A stretch of DNA of 64,000 nt. Origin: Streptomyces caniscabiei (lineage in GTDB: Bacteria > Actinomycetota > Actinomycetes > Streptomycetales > Streptomycetaceae). How positions within the stretch are numbered: position 1 is the first letter of the stretch; the number at the start of each line of letters is the position of its first letter. The notes beneath the pieces were generated by a model, which was not told the origin of the DNA, ran no database searches, and saw only the letters and a program-made list of their open reading frames with translations. The position numbers and the translations under genes are program-made. Below are positions 44,653 through 52,377 of the stretch, piece by piece. The stretch lies in assembly GCF_014930365.1 (NCBI RefSeq), contig NZ_JABXWI010000001.1, positions 62,001 through 126,000 on the forward strand, read 5' to 3'.

Positions 44653-44726
44653 CGGGGTGTAGCGCAGCTTGGCAGCGCGCTTCGTTCGGGACGAAGAGGT
44701 CGTGGGTTCAAATCCCGCCACCCCGA
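44653..44726 (+). tRNA. tRNA-Pro (CGG)
   Basis: A 74-base cloverleaf: acceptor CGGGGTG/CACCCCG, anticodon stem CTTCG/CGAAG around loop TTCGGGA with anticodon CGG, T arm GTGGG-TTCAAAT-CCCGC, discriminator A. The 3' CCA is not encoded. It is the likely attachment target of the element that follows, since a tyrosine recombinase gene lies directly downstream, pointing towards it. Confidence 0.95.
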
Positions 44727-44740
44727 CAGTGAAGTACCAG

Positions 44741-44779
44741 GTCAGGCCCTGGATCCGGCAAAAGGATCCAGGGCCTGAC
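44741..44779. terminator. terminator between tRNA-Pro and the integrase
   Basis: A perfect 16-bp stem, GTCAGGCCCTGGATCC with GGATCCAGGGCCTGAC, loop GGCAAAA. It can end both the tRNA transcript and the converging integrase transcript. Confidence 0.8.
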
Positions 44780-44802
44780 GGCTGTTCTGGGGTGTCTGGG
44801 TG

Positions 44803-46389
44803 TCAGCTGGGTGTGATCTTGGCGAGCGGGTCTAGATCGGCGGCACGCTGCTGCAACAACTCGTCCAGGATCCGTACCGCGGAGCGCGGCGCCATCGCCA
44901 GACGCTCGTCGAGCGCCGCGAACCAAACCGTCGAGAGATGCTCCATCAGAGCCGCACGCATCGAGTCCGTGATGTGCGTGTACCGGGCGCTGATCGAGCC
45001 GTCCTCGTGGCCCAGGCGGTCATCGATGAGGACCTTCGGCGTGCCGAGCTCCTCGAGGAGAGTCCGGTTCCCGTGCCTCAAGCCGTGCCGGGTCAGCCCC
45101 GTCCTGATGGGCAGCCAGCATGCCTCCGCGCGCGCCGCCGCGCCGCGCCCACGTACCGGAACTCCCGGCCATGGTTCGGCAGTCACCGGGACCGGGTGCG
45201 CCTCCTGCGGCGCCTTCTTCGGGTACCACCCCGAGGCCGCTGGCGTGAAGATCCACGTGGCGTGCCCGGAACGACGCCAGTGCGCCGCCTCGCGATCCGT
45301 GCCGGCCGGACGCTGATAGCCGAGCTCGGCGATGACCAGCTCCACCTTGGCCCGGGTTGCCTCGGCCACCATCTCCGGCCGGTTGAGGACGTTGGAGATG
45401 GTTCCGGTGGACACCCCGCACGCCTGGGCCACTTGCTTGAGGGTCGGCCCGCTCCGCTTCTGGCCGGCCACCCCTCGCCCGGTGAAGGCGTACACGAGGC
45501 CGTGGCACGGGCACGGTACGCCCGGAGTGCGGGCGAAGAAGCGGGCGTTCAGGTCGGCCTGCCACGCGGGGATGTCGATGGTGCGGTAGCTGTCGTCCTT
45601 GGGCGGGCAGCGGTCGAGCTGTCCGGTGTCCAGCTCGTACAGCTGCCACTCGACACGTATGGACCGCGCCTCCGGCCTCGCGAACTGCCGCTCCAGGCCG
45701 ACGATCTCGCCCCAACGCATGCCGGTGTACGCCTTGTTGATGCTCCCCACGAACTCGTCGTCGCGGCCCGACAACAGCGACGCGCGCTCGGCGACGAGCA
45801 GCGCACCCAACATGGAGGTGATCTTCTTCTCGGGGCCCCTGGAACGGCTCCTGCCCTGTCGGCGGCCGCGGCCTCGCCGGCGTTCCGCCACGTTCTTCGT
45901 TGCGTACTCCTCGTCCACGGCGTCCGCGAGAATCAGGTGCAGCAGGGAGCGCCGGGTACGGACCGAGGACGGCATCGCGCCCGATGCCTTCTGCTGCCTC
46001 TCCCAGCCAGCGATCATCTCCTTGGAGATGTTGCGAATGGGATGAGGCCCGAACGTAGGCAGCAGGTGGGCCAGCGAACGGCGGTAGTTCTGCATGGTGG
46101 ACGGCGCGAGGTCCTGGTCTTCGATCCAGGCGGCGACGTACTCGGCGAAGGTCTTCTGACCTGCCTCGACCTTCAGCTCCGGCGGCGTCCAGCGCCCCTT
46201 CTTCGCTTCCTCGAAGGCCTCGACCTCTGCCTTCTCAGCGGCCTTCTGCGCGGTGGTCTTGGTCGGGTAGCGGACGGCCTTGCCGTCCGCGTCGACCACG
46301 ACCCCTTGCGCCTTACGGTCCGGTCGCTGGTAACAGGCCCTGTAGTAGGGCTTGCCCCCGCGGCCGATTCGTTTCTCTGCGTAGGCCAC
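44803..46389 (-). CDS. int: tyrosine site-specific integrase with inserted LacI-type HTH
   Basis: A 528-residue recombinase. The arm-binding N-terminus is basic, the SAM-like core-binding domain is about 78-165, and the catalytic domain has Arg225 (GMRWGE), HGLRH (435-439), GH (460-461) and the nucleophile Tyr470 (ARYTHIT), so it appears intact. Between the first Arg and the HxxR box lies SGPTLKQVAQACGVSTGTIS and on to VIAELGYQR (about 313-360), an unmistakable LacI-family DNA-binding headpiece. It directly follows tRNA-Pro and would integrate at the tRNA 3' end. A basic loop at 170-189 (RRRGRGRRQGRSRSRG) is also unusual. Confidence 0.92.
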   Translation of the reverse strand: MAYAEKRIGRGGKPYYRACYQRPDRKAQGVVVDADGKAVRYPTKTTAQKAAEKAEVEAFEEAKKGRWTPPELKVEAGQKTFAEYVAAWIEDQDLAPSTMQNYRRSLAHLLPTFGPHPIRNISKEMIAGWERQQKASGAMPSSVRTRRSLLHLILADAVDEEYATKNVAERRRGRGRRQGRSRSRGPEKKITSMLGALLVAERASLLSGRDDEFVGSINKAYTGMRWGEIVGLERQFARPEARSIRVEWQLYELDTGQLDRCPPKDDSYRTIDIPAWQADLNARFFARTPGVPCPCHGLVYAFTGRGVAGQKRSGPTLKQVAQACGVSTGTISNVLNRPEMVAEATRAKVELVIAELGYQRPAGTDREAAHWRRSGHATWIFTPAASGWYPKKAPQEAHPVPVTAEPWPGVPVRGRGAAARAEACWLPIRTGLTRHGLRHGNRTLLEELGTPKVLIDDRLGHEDGSISARYTHITDSMRAALMEHLSTVWFAALDERLAMAPRSAVRILDELLQQRAADLDPLAKITPS

Positions 46390-46395
46390 GTTCTT

Positions 46396-46614
46396 CTAAC
46401 CTCCTCGCGCCACGAGAGCCTGAATGAGCTCCGTGGCCGTGCAACTCCCCTCCTTCAGCGCAGCCTCGAGCTGCTGTGCGGTCGGGGTGTCGATCAGATC
46501 TGCGTTCAGGCGCAGCACGCCGTCGGCGTGCTCGTGGTCCACCCACATGACGACGTTGGGTGGAACGCCGGGCACTCGCACCACGCGAGCCTGATCCTGC
46601 GCAGGCGTCGGCAT
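46396..46614 (-). CDS. small protein upstream of the integrase
   Basis: 72 residues from ATG at 46614 (GGGGGA four bases upstream). It has VPPNVVMWVDHEHADGVLRL and a C-terminal helix (TAQQLEAALKEGSCTATELIQ). It ends six bases before the integrase start, so they share a message. No helix-turn-helix is clear; an excisionase role is not supported by sequence. Confidence 0.6.
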   Translation of the reverse strand: MPTPAQDQARVVRVPGVPPNVVMWVDHEHADGVLRLNADLIDTPTAQQLEAALKEGSCTATELIQALVARGG

Positions 46615-46715
46615 AGGTCCCCCTGCCGAAATCGGTTTTGGCCCCCTCATCCGGTCCTGAGATCTGATCACAAAGACACGGATGACGGCAGAGGGTATTC
46701 AGAAGTAACTTAGAA

Positions 46716-47204
46716 TCACTCTTTCGGCTGGTTTCCCGTTTCATCTGCGGAAACGCGGACGGTCACCGCCCGCAGCGAAGCGAGGAGCTCCTCGGCAGAC
46801 ATGCCCTCCTGCCCCCGGAGGACGATGGTGGCCAAGACCTTGCCCGCCGGCGTCTCCACCTCGACGACCTGAGACTTCAGCAGCGGCCCGCGCCGCAGTG
46901 CCTCCCGGACATCGATCGCCAGGTCGGGCGCGACACCGAGGGCCTCGGTCGACGCCTGCGGACCCTCGTTGCGGAGCGTCGGCTCGCCACCCGCAAGCAC
47001 TCGTTCCGGCGAGTCGTCAGTCCAGCCCACGATTTGCGCGTAGCTCCTGATGCTCGGCGTGAGCTTGGAGACGCGCCCCTTCTCGATGTTGCCAACAGCG
47101 ACTCGACCGATGCCGATCTCGGCAGCGATCTGCTGCTGCTCTTTACCCAGGGCGATACGTGCCGTCTTCAGTTTCTCGCCGAGCCGGGTCCACTTAGTGG
47201 CCAT
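46716..47204 (-). CDS. XRE-family repressor candidate
   Basis: 162 residues. The N-terminal helix-turn-helix (about 8-62) contains ALGKEQQQIAAEIGIGRVAVGNIEKG. The C-terminal half (about 95-145) has a beta/alpha stretch and no LexA-type Ser/Lys autocleavage motif. It is divergent from the regulator at 47397 across a 192-bp region with repeated operator-like sites, the classic lysogeny-switch layout. It may control integrase and the rightward operon. Confidence 0.75.
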   Translation of the reverse strand: MATKWTRLGEKLKTARIALGKEQQQIAAEIGIGRVAVGNIEKGRVSKLTPSIRSYAQIVGWTDDSPERVLAGGEPTLRNEGPQASTEALGVAPDLAIDVREALRRGPLLKSQVVEVETPAGKVLATIVLRGQEGMSAEELLASLRAVTVRVSADETGNQPKE

Positions 47205-47396
47205 GCCTCACATCATGCCCCACGCGGACGCAACATCACAGCGCCATGACCAGCGCTTTAAGGGGGCATGCGTTGCGTTTCGGACGCTAGAAGTGCGCCG
47301 GTAGCGCCCTGCTGACGCAACGTCACGAGCACTTGCCGACCCCACAAGTATCCCAAACGTCTTGCTCAGGTCGCGCCGTGCGTATAGTTTCTTGAC
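47205..47396. promoter_or_regulatory. divergent switch region with three operator-like repeats
   Basis: The perfect palindrome TGACGCAACGTCA (47313-47325) has two relatives, GGACGCAACATCA (47226-47238) and, inverted, ATGCGTTGCGTTT (47268-47280); all share ACGCAAC. TATAGT (47383-47388) ends eight bases before GTG 47397, marking a leaderless rightward promoter. The sites lie between the XRE repressor and the XRE/Xis-like gene. Confidence 0.65.
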
Positions 47397-47873
47397 GTGA
47401 CACCGAACGGAACGGCAATCCGGGCTCTACGCCAGGGTCTGAAACTTAGCCTGCGTGATCTCGCGCACCTGGTCGGATGCTCGGCGGCGACGCTCTCCCG
47501 AATCGAGCGAGGGCTGACTCAAGACCCTGGTGAGGCCCTCCTCAAGCGCCTGGCGGAAGCACTTGCCGTGCCGGTCGACGACATCACCCAAGGAGGACAA
47601 ATGGCCGCGACCACGGCCAAGGAGAAGGCTCCGCCGCGCGAGGTCCCCTATCCGGGTACCCCGGAGGGCGAGCTCTTCCACTACACGCCCGAGGAGGCGG
47701 CGGGGTTTCTGCCCTGGTCAGCGCTCCAGCTGAGGCGCAAGGCGTACGCCCGAGAGATCCCCTACAACGATGGCGCGAAGCGGGTCTCCTTCACGGGGCG
47801 TGACATCCGCGAGATCAGCGAGATGACCGCTGTCCGTCCGCTCTCCGAGACCACGCAGCGCCGGAGCGCCTGA
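47397..47873 (+). CDS. XRE regulator fused to an excisionase-like helix-turn-helix
   Basis: 158 residues. Residues 1-60 are an XRE domain (LSLRDLAHLVGCSAATLSRI). After a linker, residues about 95-150 (FHYTPEEAAGFLPWSALQLR, then YNDGAKRVSFTGRDIREI) have the layout of MerR/AlpA-type excisionase domains: a helix-turn-helix followed by a small wing and a specificity helix. The first gene of the rightward operon, probably leaderless. It could act as both Cro-like regulator and recombination directionality factor, which is inference. Confidence 0.7.
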   Translation: MTPNGTAIRALRQGLKLSLRDLAHLVGCSAATLSRIERGLTQDPGEALLKRLAEALAVPVDDITQGGQMAATTAKEKAPPREVPYPGTPEGELFHYTPEEAAGFLPWSALQLRRKAYAREIPYNDGAKRVSFTGRDIREISEMTAVRPLSETTQRRSA

Positions 47874-47960
47874 CCCCGCACGCGAAACGGGGCCGCGGAC
47901 CCTGCCCGGTCCCGCAACCCCGCCGAAGAAATCGCCTCACCACAACGCAATGAGGTTCAC

Positions 47961-48575
47961 ATGCAACAGGCTACCCAGCCCACGACACCCGCCGCACCAT
48001 CCGAGGTCAGAGAGAGCGATCGCGAGGCCTACCGCCGCGCGTCCGCGCTGAAGGACCGCATCGTCGAGCAGTTGGCCACCCTCCCCAGGTCGGCCGCCGT
48101 CGTCGGCGAACTGCAGGGCTTCAGCGTCCGCCTGAACTTCGGCACCAACGACTCCTCCGGCGTCCTGCAGTTCGCGAAGGTCGCCGGCATAGAGGCGATC
48201 AGCGCGCAGGAGCGCTCCGGCACCTGGCTCGAGGCCCGCACCCGCATCGACGACATCCCCGTCTGCGCCGAGGTCCTCATGTCCAACGAGGCCTGCGACG
48301 CCTTCGAGACCCCGGAGACGCTCGCCGCTCCCGTCACCGAGCAGCTGCTCGAGGCCGACCCCTCGCCGACCGGTCCCCCGCCGGTGCCGCTCGGCGAGAG
48401 CCCGGTCGCCGACGACGCCGGCGCCGCGTACGACCAGTCCGTGTCCCGGTACGTCGCCTCGCTCGGCGGGAGCGTCGTCGCCCTGGTCCCCGCCGTCGAG
48501 GCCACCGCCACCGATGACCCGAGCACGATCTCCTTCGCCCCGGTCACCGCAGACACCATCGGCGGTGAGGAGTGA
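47961..48575 (+). CDS. mobile-element protein, unknown
   Basis: 204 residues. A helical N-terminus (SDREAYRRASALKDRIVEQL) is followed by a beta-rich middle (VVGELQGFSVRLNFGTND) and a Pro/Asp-rich acidic end. No family recognised. The stop overlaps the next start (GTGA). Confidence 0.55.
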   Translation: MQQATQPTTPAAPSEVRESDREAYRRASALKDRIVEQLATLPRSAAVVGELQGFSVRLNFGTNDSSGVLQFAKVAGIEAISAQERSGTWLEARTRIDDIPVCAEVLMSNEACDAFETPETLAAPVTEQLLEADPSPTGPPPVPLGESPVADDAGAAYDQSVSRYVASLGGSVVALVPAVEATATDDPSTISFAPVTADTIGGEE

Positions 48576-49156
48576 GCCGGGCCCTGCAGCACCAGCTGCA
48601 CTCCCGCCTCGAGACGGTCACCGCCCTGCGGGACCTGCCGCTCACCCGCCAGCACATCGAGGCCCTGGCCGTCGACCTCACCCCCATCGTCAAGGCGCTC
48701 CTCGCCGAGGCCGACGCCGACCGGTCGGACGTCGTGCCCGTCGAGTACGCGCTCACCGACCAGGCCGGACCCGTCGACCGGTACATCACCGACTACGACG
48801 GCTGCCGCGCCTCGACCCACCCCGAGGTCGAGGAGGACTGCCCGGCCGCGCTCCTCGCCGCCGAGCTGCGCAGGCAGCCGGACGTGAAGGCGACCGACGT
48901 CCCCACCCCCACGCATCTCACGCTGACTGTGCGGCCGTCGTCTATCCACGGCTGGCGCTGGTGGCGCCGCAAGCTGGCCGTCGGCTCGATCCTCCGCCAC
49001 GGATCCCTGGTCACCGGCACCGGCCACTACGGCGAGGTCACCGTCCACCTCCGCGGCGAGAACGCCGGCGACCTCCTCGACACGCGAGCCGTCAACAAGT
49101 CCGCGGCCCGCCTGCAGAACTTCCTCGCCGAGCGCCCGGCCGGGCACCCGTGGTGA
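48572..49156 (+). CDS. mobile-element protein, unknown
   Basis: 194 residues from GTG 48572. A helical N-terminal third precedes the segment SIHGWRWWRRKLAVGS and a beta-rich C-terminal part. Cysteines in DGCRAS and EEDCPAA are too few for a clear metal site. Coupled to both neighbours by four-base overlaps. Confidence 0.55.
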   Translation: MSRALQHQLHSRLETVTALRDLPLTRQHIEALAVDLTPIVKALLAEADADRSDVVPVEYALTDQAGPVDRYITDYDGCRASTHPEVEEDCPAALLAAELRRQPDVKATDVPTPTHLTLTVRPSSIHGWRWWRRKLAVGSILRHGSLVTGTGHYGEVTVHLRGENAGDLLDTRAVNKSAARLQNFLAERPAGHPW

Positions 49157-49428
49157 CCGGCGACGGGCTGGCCTTATGGCTGCTCATCACCTGCACCGCG
49201 ACCGGCACCGGCATCGTCCTGTGGCTCCTCAAGCTGCTCATCGACGCCGCCAGCGACTACGCCCCGGCCACCGAGCACCAGCCCGAGCCCGCACCGCCGG
49301 TCCCCGCCCGGCCGATCTGGCCGGCCCTCCCCACCCCGCACGCCCACACCACCGCGTGCACCGGCGAAACCCTCGCCCTCACCGTCCAGCCCTCCCGCGC
49401 CCGCCACGCCAAGCCGAGGACCCCGTGA
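49153..49428 (+). CDS. single-span membrane protein with a TTA codon
   Basis: 91 residues from GTG 49153. One membrane span (about 6-29, LALWLLITCTATGTGIVLWLL) and a Pro/His/Ala-rich cytoplasmic or external tail. Codon 8 is TTA (49174-49176), which in streptomycetes needs the bldA tRNA. Overlaps neighbours by four bases on both sides. Confidence 0.6.
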   Translation: MTGDGLALWLLITCTATGTGIVLWLLKLLIDAASDYAPATEHQPEPAPPVPARPIWPALPTPHAHTTACTGETLALTVQPSRARHAKPRTP

Positions 49429-50072
49429 TCGAGCACACCTACTTCGGGTGGAACCAGCTCACCCACACCGACAACTGCACCGACCCGGCCTGGACCATCG
49501 ACGTCCGCCACGACCTGGGCATCCGCCCCCTGGCCAACGGCACGATCCTCCACGGCTGCCCCGACCAGCACTGCGCCCACGAGGGCGGCCTCGACCGCGT
49601 CACCGTCCGCGCCGTCTGCCGCTCCTGCCGCACCGCGCACCTCATCACCGGCGAAGCCCTCACCCGCACCACGACCACCACCGACGCGATCGGCTACGGC
49701 CAGCCGCCCCGCGAGATCGCCGGCCTGTACCTGTGGCCCAGCCGCCCCGTCCTCCACGGACACGGCCCCGGCCGCTCCGGCCTCGACGACCAGCCCCACG
49801 AATACCTCGTCACCACCACCCCCGTGGACCGCCTCACCCCCGACGACTGCATCGGCGCGATCGGCTGGCACTTCAACGCCGCCCGCCAGAACCGGTGGTG
49901 GGCGGGCGCCATCCAGACCCCGCCCCCGCCGCGCATCAAGTCCCAGCCCGGGGAGTACTGCCTCGCCTGGGCCCGCCGCAGCAGCGACCACACCACCGTC
50001 GACCAGGCCGCCGCCTGGATCGCGGCGACCGTCGACCCCGCCCAGCAGCAGCCCCTGGTGGTCGCCGTATGA
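49425..50072 (+). CDS. Cys/His-containing mobile-element protein
   Basis: 215 residues from GTG 49425. An N-terminal cluster (HGCPDQHCAHEG, CRSCRTAHL) could bind zinc. The C-terminal half has IGAIGWHFNAARQNRWWAG and a helical end. No family recognised. Its stop overlaps an 11-codon frame (50069-50104) that in turn overlaps the next gene's start. Confidence 0.55.
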   Translation: MIEHTYFGWNQLTHTDNCTDPAWTIDVRHDLGIRPLANGTILHGCPDQHCAHEGGLDRVTVRAVCRSCRTAHLITGEALTRTTTTTDAIGYGQPPREIAGLYLWPSRPVLHGHGPGRSGLDDQPHEYLVTTTPVDRLTPDDCIGAIGWHFNAARQNRWWAGAIQTPPPPRIKSQPGEYCLAWARRSSDHTTVDQAAAWIAATVDPAQQQPLVVAV

Positions 50073-50103
50073 ACCTCCTTGACGCCCAGGGTGGTGAAGG
50101 CTG

Positions 50104-51015
50104 ATGCCGCGCATCGAGTACGTCGCGAAGAGGTTCACGCCCGCCCATCAGCGGCTCATCGACATGGCCGACCGGATCTGTCGCGAGTACGCCGCGCAGG
50201 GCTTCGACCTCACGCTGCGCCAGCTCTACTACCAGTTCGTTGCCCGCGACGTGATCGCGAACAAGCAGACGGAGTACAAGCGCCTGGGCGGCATCATCAA
50301 CGACGCCCGCCTTGCCGGCCTGCTCGACTGGAACTACATCGTCGACCGCACCCGGAACCTGCGGAGCCTCGCCCACTGGGACGCCCCACAGTCGATCATC
50401 CAGTCCGCCGCATCCGGCTACCGCACCGAACGCTGGGCCGACCAGCCCCGCCGGGTCGAGGTATGGATCGAGAAGGACGCCCTGGTCGGCGTGATCGCAG
50501 GGGCGTGCGAGCGCAACGACGTCGACTACTTCTCGTGTCGCGGCTACGCCTCGCAATCCGAACTGTGGGGCGCGGCACAGCGGATGACCCGCTACGAGCG
50601 CGCCGGGCAGAAGCCGGTCGTCATTCATCTCGGCGACCACGACCCCTCCGGCGTCGACATGACCCGCGACATCCGCGACCGCCTCGCCCTGTTCGGCGCC
50701 GACGTGGACGTACGGCGCATCGCGCTGAACATGGACCAGATCGAGGAGCACGAGCCGCCGCCGAACCCCGCCAAGCTCACCGACTCCCGCGCCACCAGAT
50801 ACATCCACGAGCACGGCCGCTCCAGCTGGGAGCTGGACGCCCTCGAGCCGACCCTTCTTGACCGGCTCATCGAGGACGAGATCGAGGCACACCGCGACGA
50901 CGACCTGTGGGACCAGGCGACGCAGGCCATGTGGCGGGAGCAGGCTCTGCTGGAGGCCGTTGCGGGCCGTTGGGAAGACGTTGCCGCCCTGGTAACCGAC
51001 GGCGGTGAGAGCTGA
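50104..51015 (+). CDS. Topo VI-A/Spo11-like protein (5Y-CAP plus Toprim)
   Basis: 303 residues. TLRQLYYQFVARDV (37-50) matches the R-x-x-Y-Y active-site region of the 5Y-CAP domain, placing a candidate catalytic Tyr at 42 or 43. The Toprim domain follows: WIEKDALVGV (Glu123) and HLGDHDPSGVDM (Asp178, Asp180), the metal-binding acidic set. Both halves of the topoisomerase VI A subunit are therefore present in a compact form. No GHKL ATPase (B subunit) is in the window. Stand-alone A-like proteins (Topo mini-A) are known from mobile elements. DNA cleavage by this protein is inference. Confidence 0.8.
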   Translation: MPRIEYVAKRFTPAHQRLIDMADRICREYAAQGFDLTLRQLYYQFVARDVIANKQTEYKRLGGIINDARLAGLLDWNYIVDRTRNLRSLAHWDAPQSIIQSAASGYRTERWADQPRRVEVWIEKDALVGVIAGACERNDVDYFSCRGYASQSELWGAAQRMTRYERAGQKPVVIHLGDHDPSGVDMTRDIRDRLALFGADVDVRRIALNMDQIEEHEPPPNPAKLTDSRATRYIHEHGRSSWELDALEPTLLDRLIEDEIEAHRDDDLWDQATQAMWREQALLEAVAGRWEDVAALVTDGGES

Positions 51016-51239
51016 TGTCACCCCGTCCCCGTACTCAGCGCCCGCGTCTGTCCGAGAAGAGCAAGGGAACGCAGAAGGCGCGCCAGGTCTGGAACGGCGG
51101 CCTGGTCGGCGCCCCGCGCGGCGCCGACAACATCCCGCTCTTCCACACCTGCACCACCCCCGGCTGCGGCCGGTGCGCGGCGATCGACCGCGCCCGCCAC
51201 GACCTCCGCACAGGCGGCCACGGGGGCGGTGCCAGATGA
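51015..51239 (+). CDS. small CTTPGCGRC protein
   Basis: 74 residues, overlapping the preceding stop by one base. Basic N-terminus, then FHTCTTPGCGRCAAIDRA with three cysteines, and a Gly-rich end. Possible metal site, function unknown. Confidence 0.55.
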   Translation: MSPRPRTQRPRLSEKSKGTQKARQVWNGGLVGAPRGADNIPLFHTCTTPGCGRCAAIDRARHDLRTGGHGGGAR

Positions 51240-51754
51240 CCGGCCGCGTCGACGTCATCGCGGCCGCACTGCACCGGCCGCCCCTGCGACGCCCCTTCGT
51301 GGGGCACGAGGTCCGCTCCGGGGTCGTCCAGCTGCTCGGCCGCGGCACGGACCCGGACTGGACGGCCACCATCCCGCAGCTGGCCGAGGCCATCGAGAGC
51401 GCACTGAGGACCAGCGAGGAGAAGGACACCCCGGTCGGCGGCACCCAGCCGCCGACCGGGGCGGAGTTCACTGCTCGCGCCCAGATTCTCAACGCCCTGC
51501 AGGCCGCCGGCCGCACCCCCGGCCAGGCTGCCACCCTCCTCGCCCAGGCCGACCGCGAACCCCGCCACCCCGACCCGGACCCCGACTTCCGGGAGACCCT
51601 CGGCGGCGGCCACGCCCTGGTCGTCGAGTACGGCGACTGCGAACTGGTCGCCTCCTGCCAGTGCGGCAAGCCCCTCGGTGAGACCACCCCCGACGCCAGC
51701 GTGGACACCTTCCTCCCCGGCTGGGAACGCCACACGAACACGGAGGTGACCTGA
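51236..51754 (+). CDS. mobile-element protein, unknown
   Basis: 172 residues from ATG 51236. Helical middle (TIPQLAEAIESALRTSEE) and a C-terminal pair CELVASCQCGKPLGE. No family recognised. Overlaps both neighbours. Confidence 0.55.
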   Translation: MTGRVDVIAAALHRPPLRRPFVGHEVRSGVVQLLGRGTDPDWTATIPQLAEAIESALRTSEEKDTPVGGTQPPTGAEFTARAQILNALQAAGRTPGQAATLLAQADREPRHPDPDPDFRETLGGGHALVVEYGDCELVASCQCGKPLGETTPDASVDTFLPGWERHTNTEVT

Positions 51755-52377
51755 TGGCGCGCCTGCCCAAGCGAACCCGCGCCGACCACCCGCAGATCGC
51801 CGCGCAGTTGTTCGCGAACCCCGGGGCCTGGGGGACCGTCAGCGTCTACCCCAGCCGCCAGAGCGCCTTCGGCATCGCCGGAGCCATCCGCAGGGCCGAG
51901 GGCACGTTCACCGTGTATGGGCCCAGCGGCTACTTCGAGACCCGTCTGAACGCCGTGCCGGATGGCACCCTCGTCGAGGCCCGCTACATCGGCCGGGACC
52001 GAGCGCCCAAGTCCCGCTCTGCGCAGGACGCTTCGCCGGAAACCGAGCGGGCGCCGAGGCGGAACGAGAGCCGCGAGATCCGGAGCGGCCCCGATGCCGC
52101 CCGCGCGATCGAGGCCCGCCACGAAGCGGCGTACGGCGACGTCTGGCACGGCGCCCCGGCCTCGCCGGATGAAGACGCGCTGTGGGCCGAGGCGATCACT
52201 GCGATCACCCGGCCCGCCCGCGGCGCCCGCCGCAAACCCATCGCCCACGGCGAAGTCAAAGGCGCCAGCCAGCACCGCTACCGGGGCGAGCCGCTGTGCG
52301 AGGAGTGCCGCGCCGCAGTGAACGCCTACCAGCGCCAGTACCAGCGAAGCCGCCGCGCCCAGAACGGAGCCTCATGA
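51754..52377 (+). CDS. protein with phage-type RGEPLCEECRAA motif
   Basis: 207 residues from ATG 51754. Residues about 25-75 are a small beta domain (WGTVSVYPSRQSAFGIAGAI). The C-terminal HRYRGEPLCEECRAAVNAYQ is a short Cys motif repeated in many actinophage and Streptomyces proteins. Function unknown. Confidence 0.6.
   Translation: MARLPKRTRADHPQIAAQLFANPGAWGTVSVYPSRQSAFGIAGAIRRAEGTFTVYGPSGYFETRLNAVPDGTLVEARYIGRDRAPKSRSAQDASPETERAPRRNESREIRSGPDAARAIEARHEAAYGDVWHGAPASPDEDALWAEAITAITRPARGARRKPIAHGEVKGASQHRYRGEPLCEECRAAVNAYQRQYQRSRRAQNGAS

Noticed and set aside
46396..46614. Small gene before int as the excisionase
   Set aside because: No helix-turn-helix or basic wing is visible. The proteins at 47397 and 63607 are better Xis candidates.
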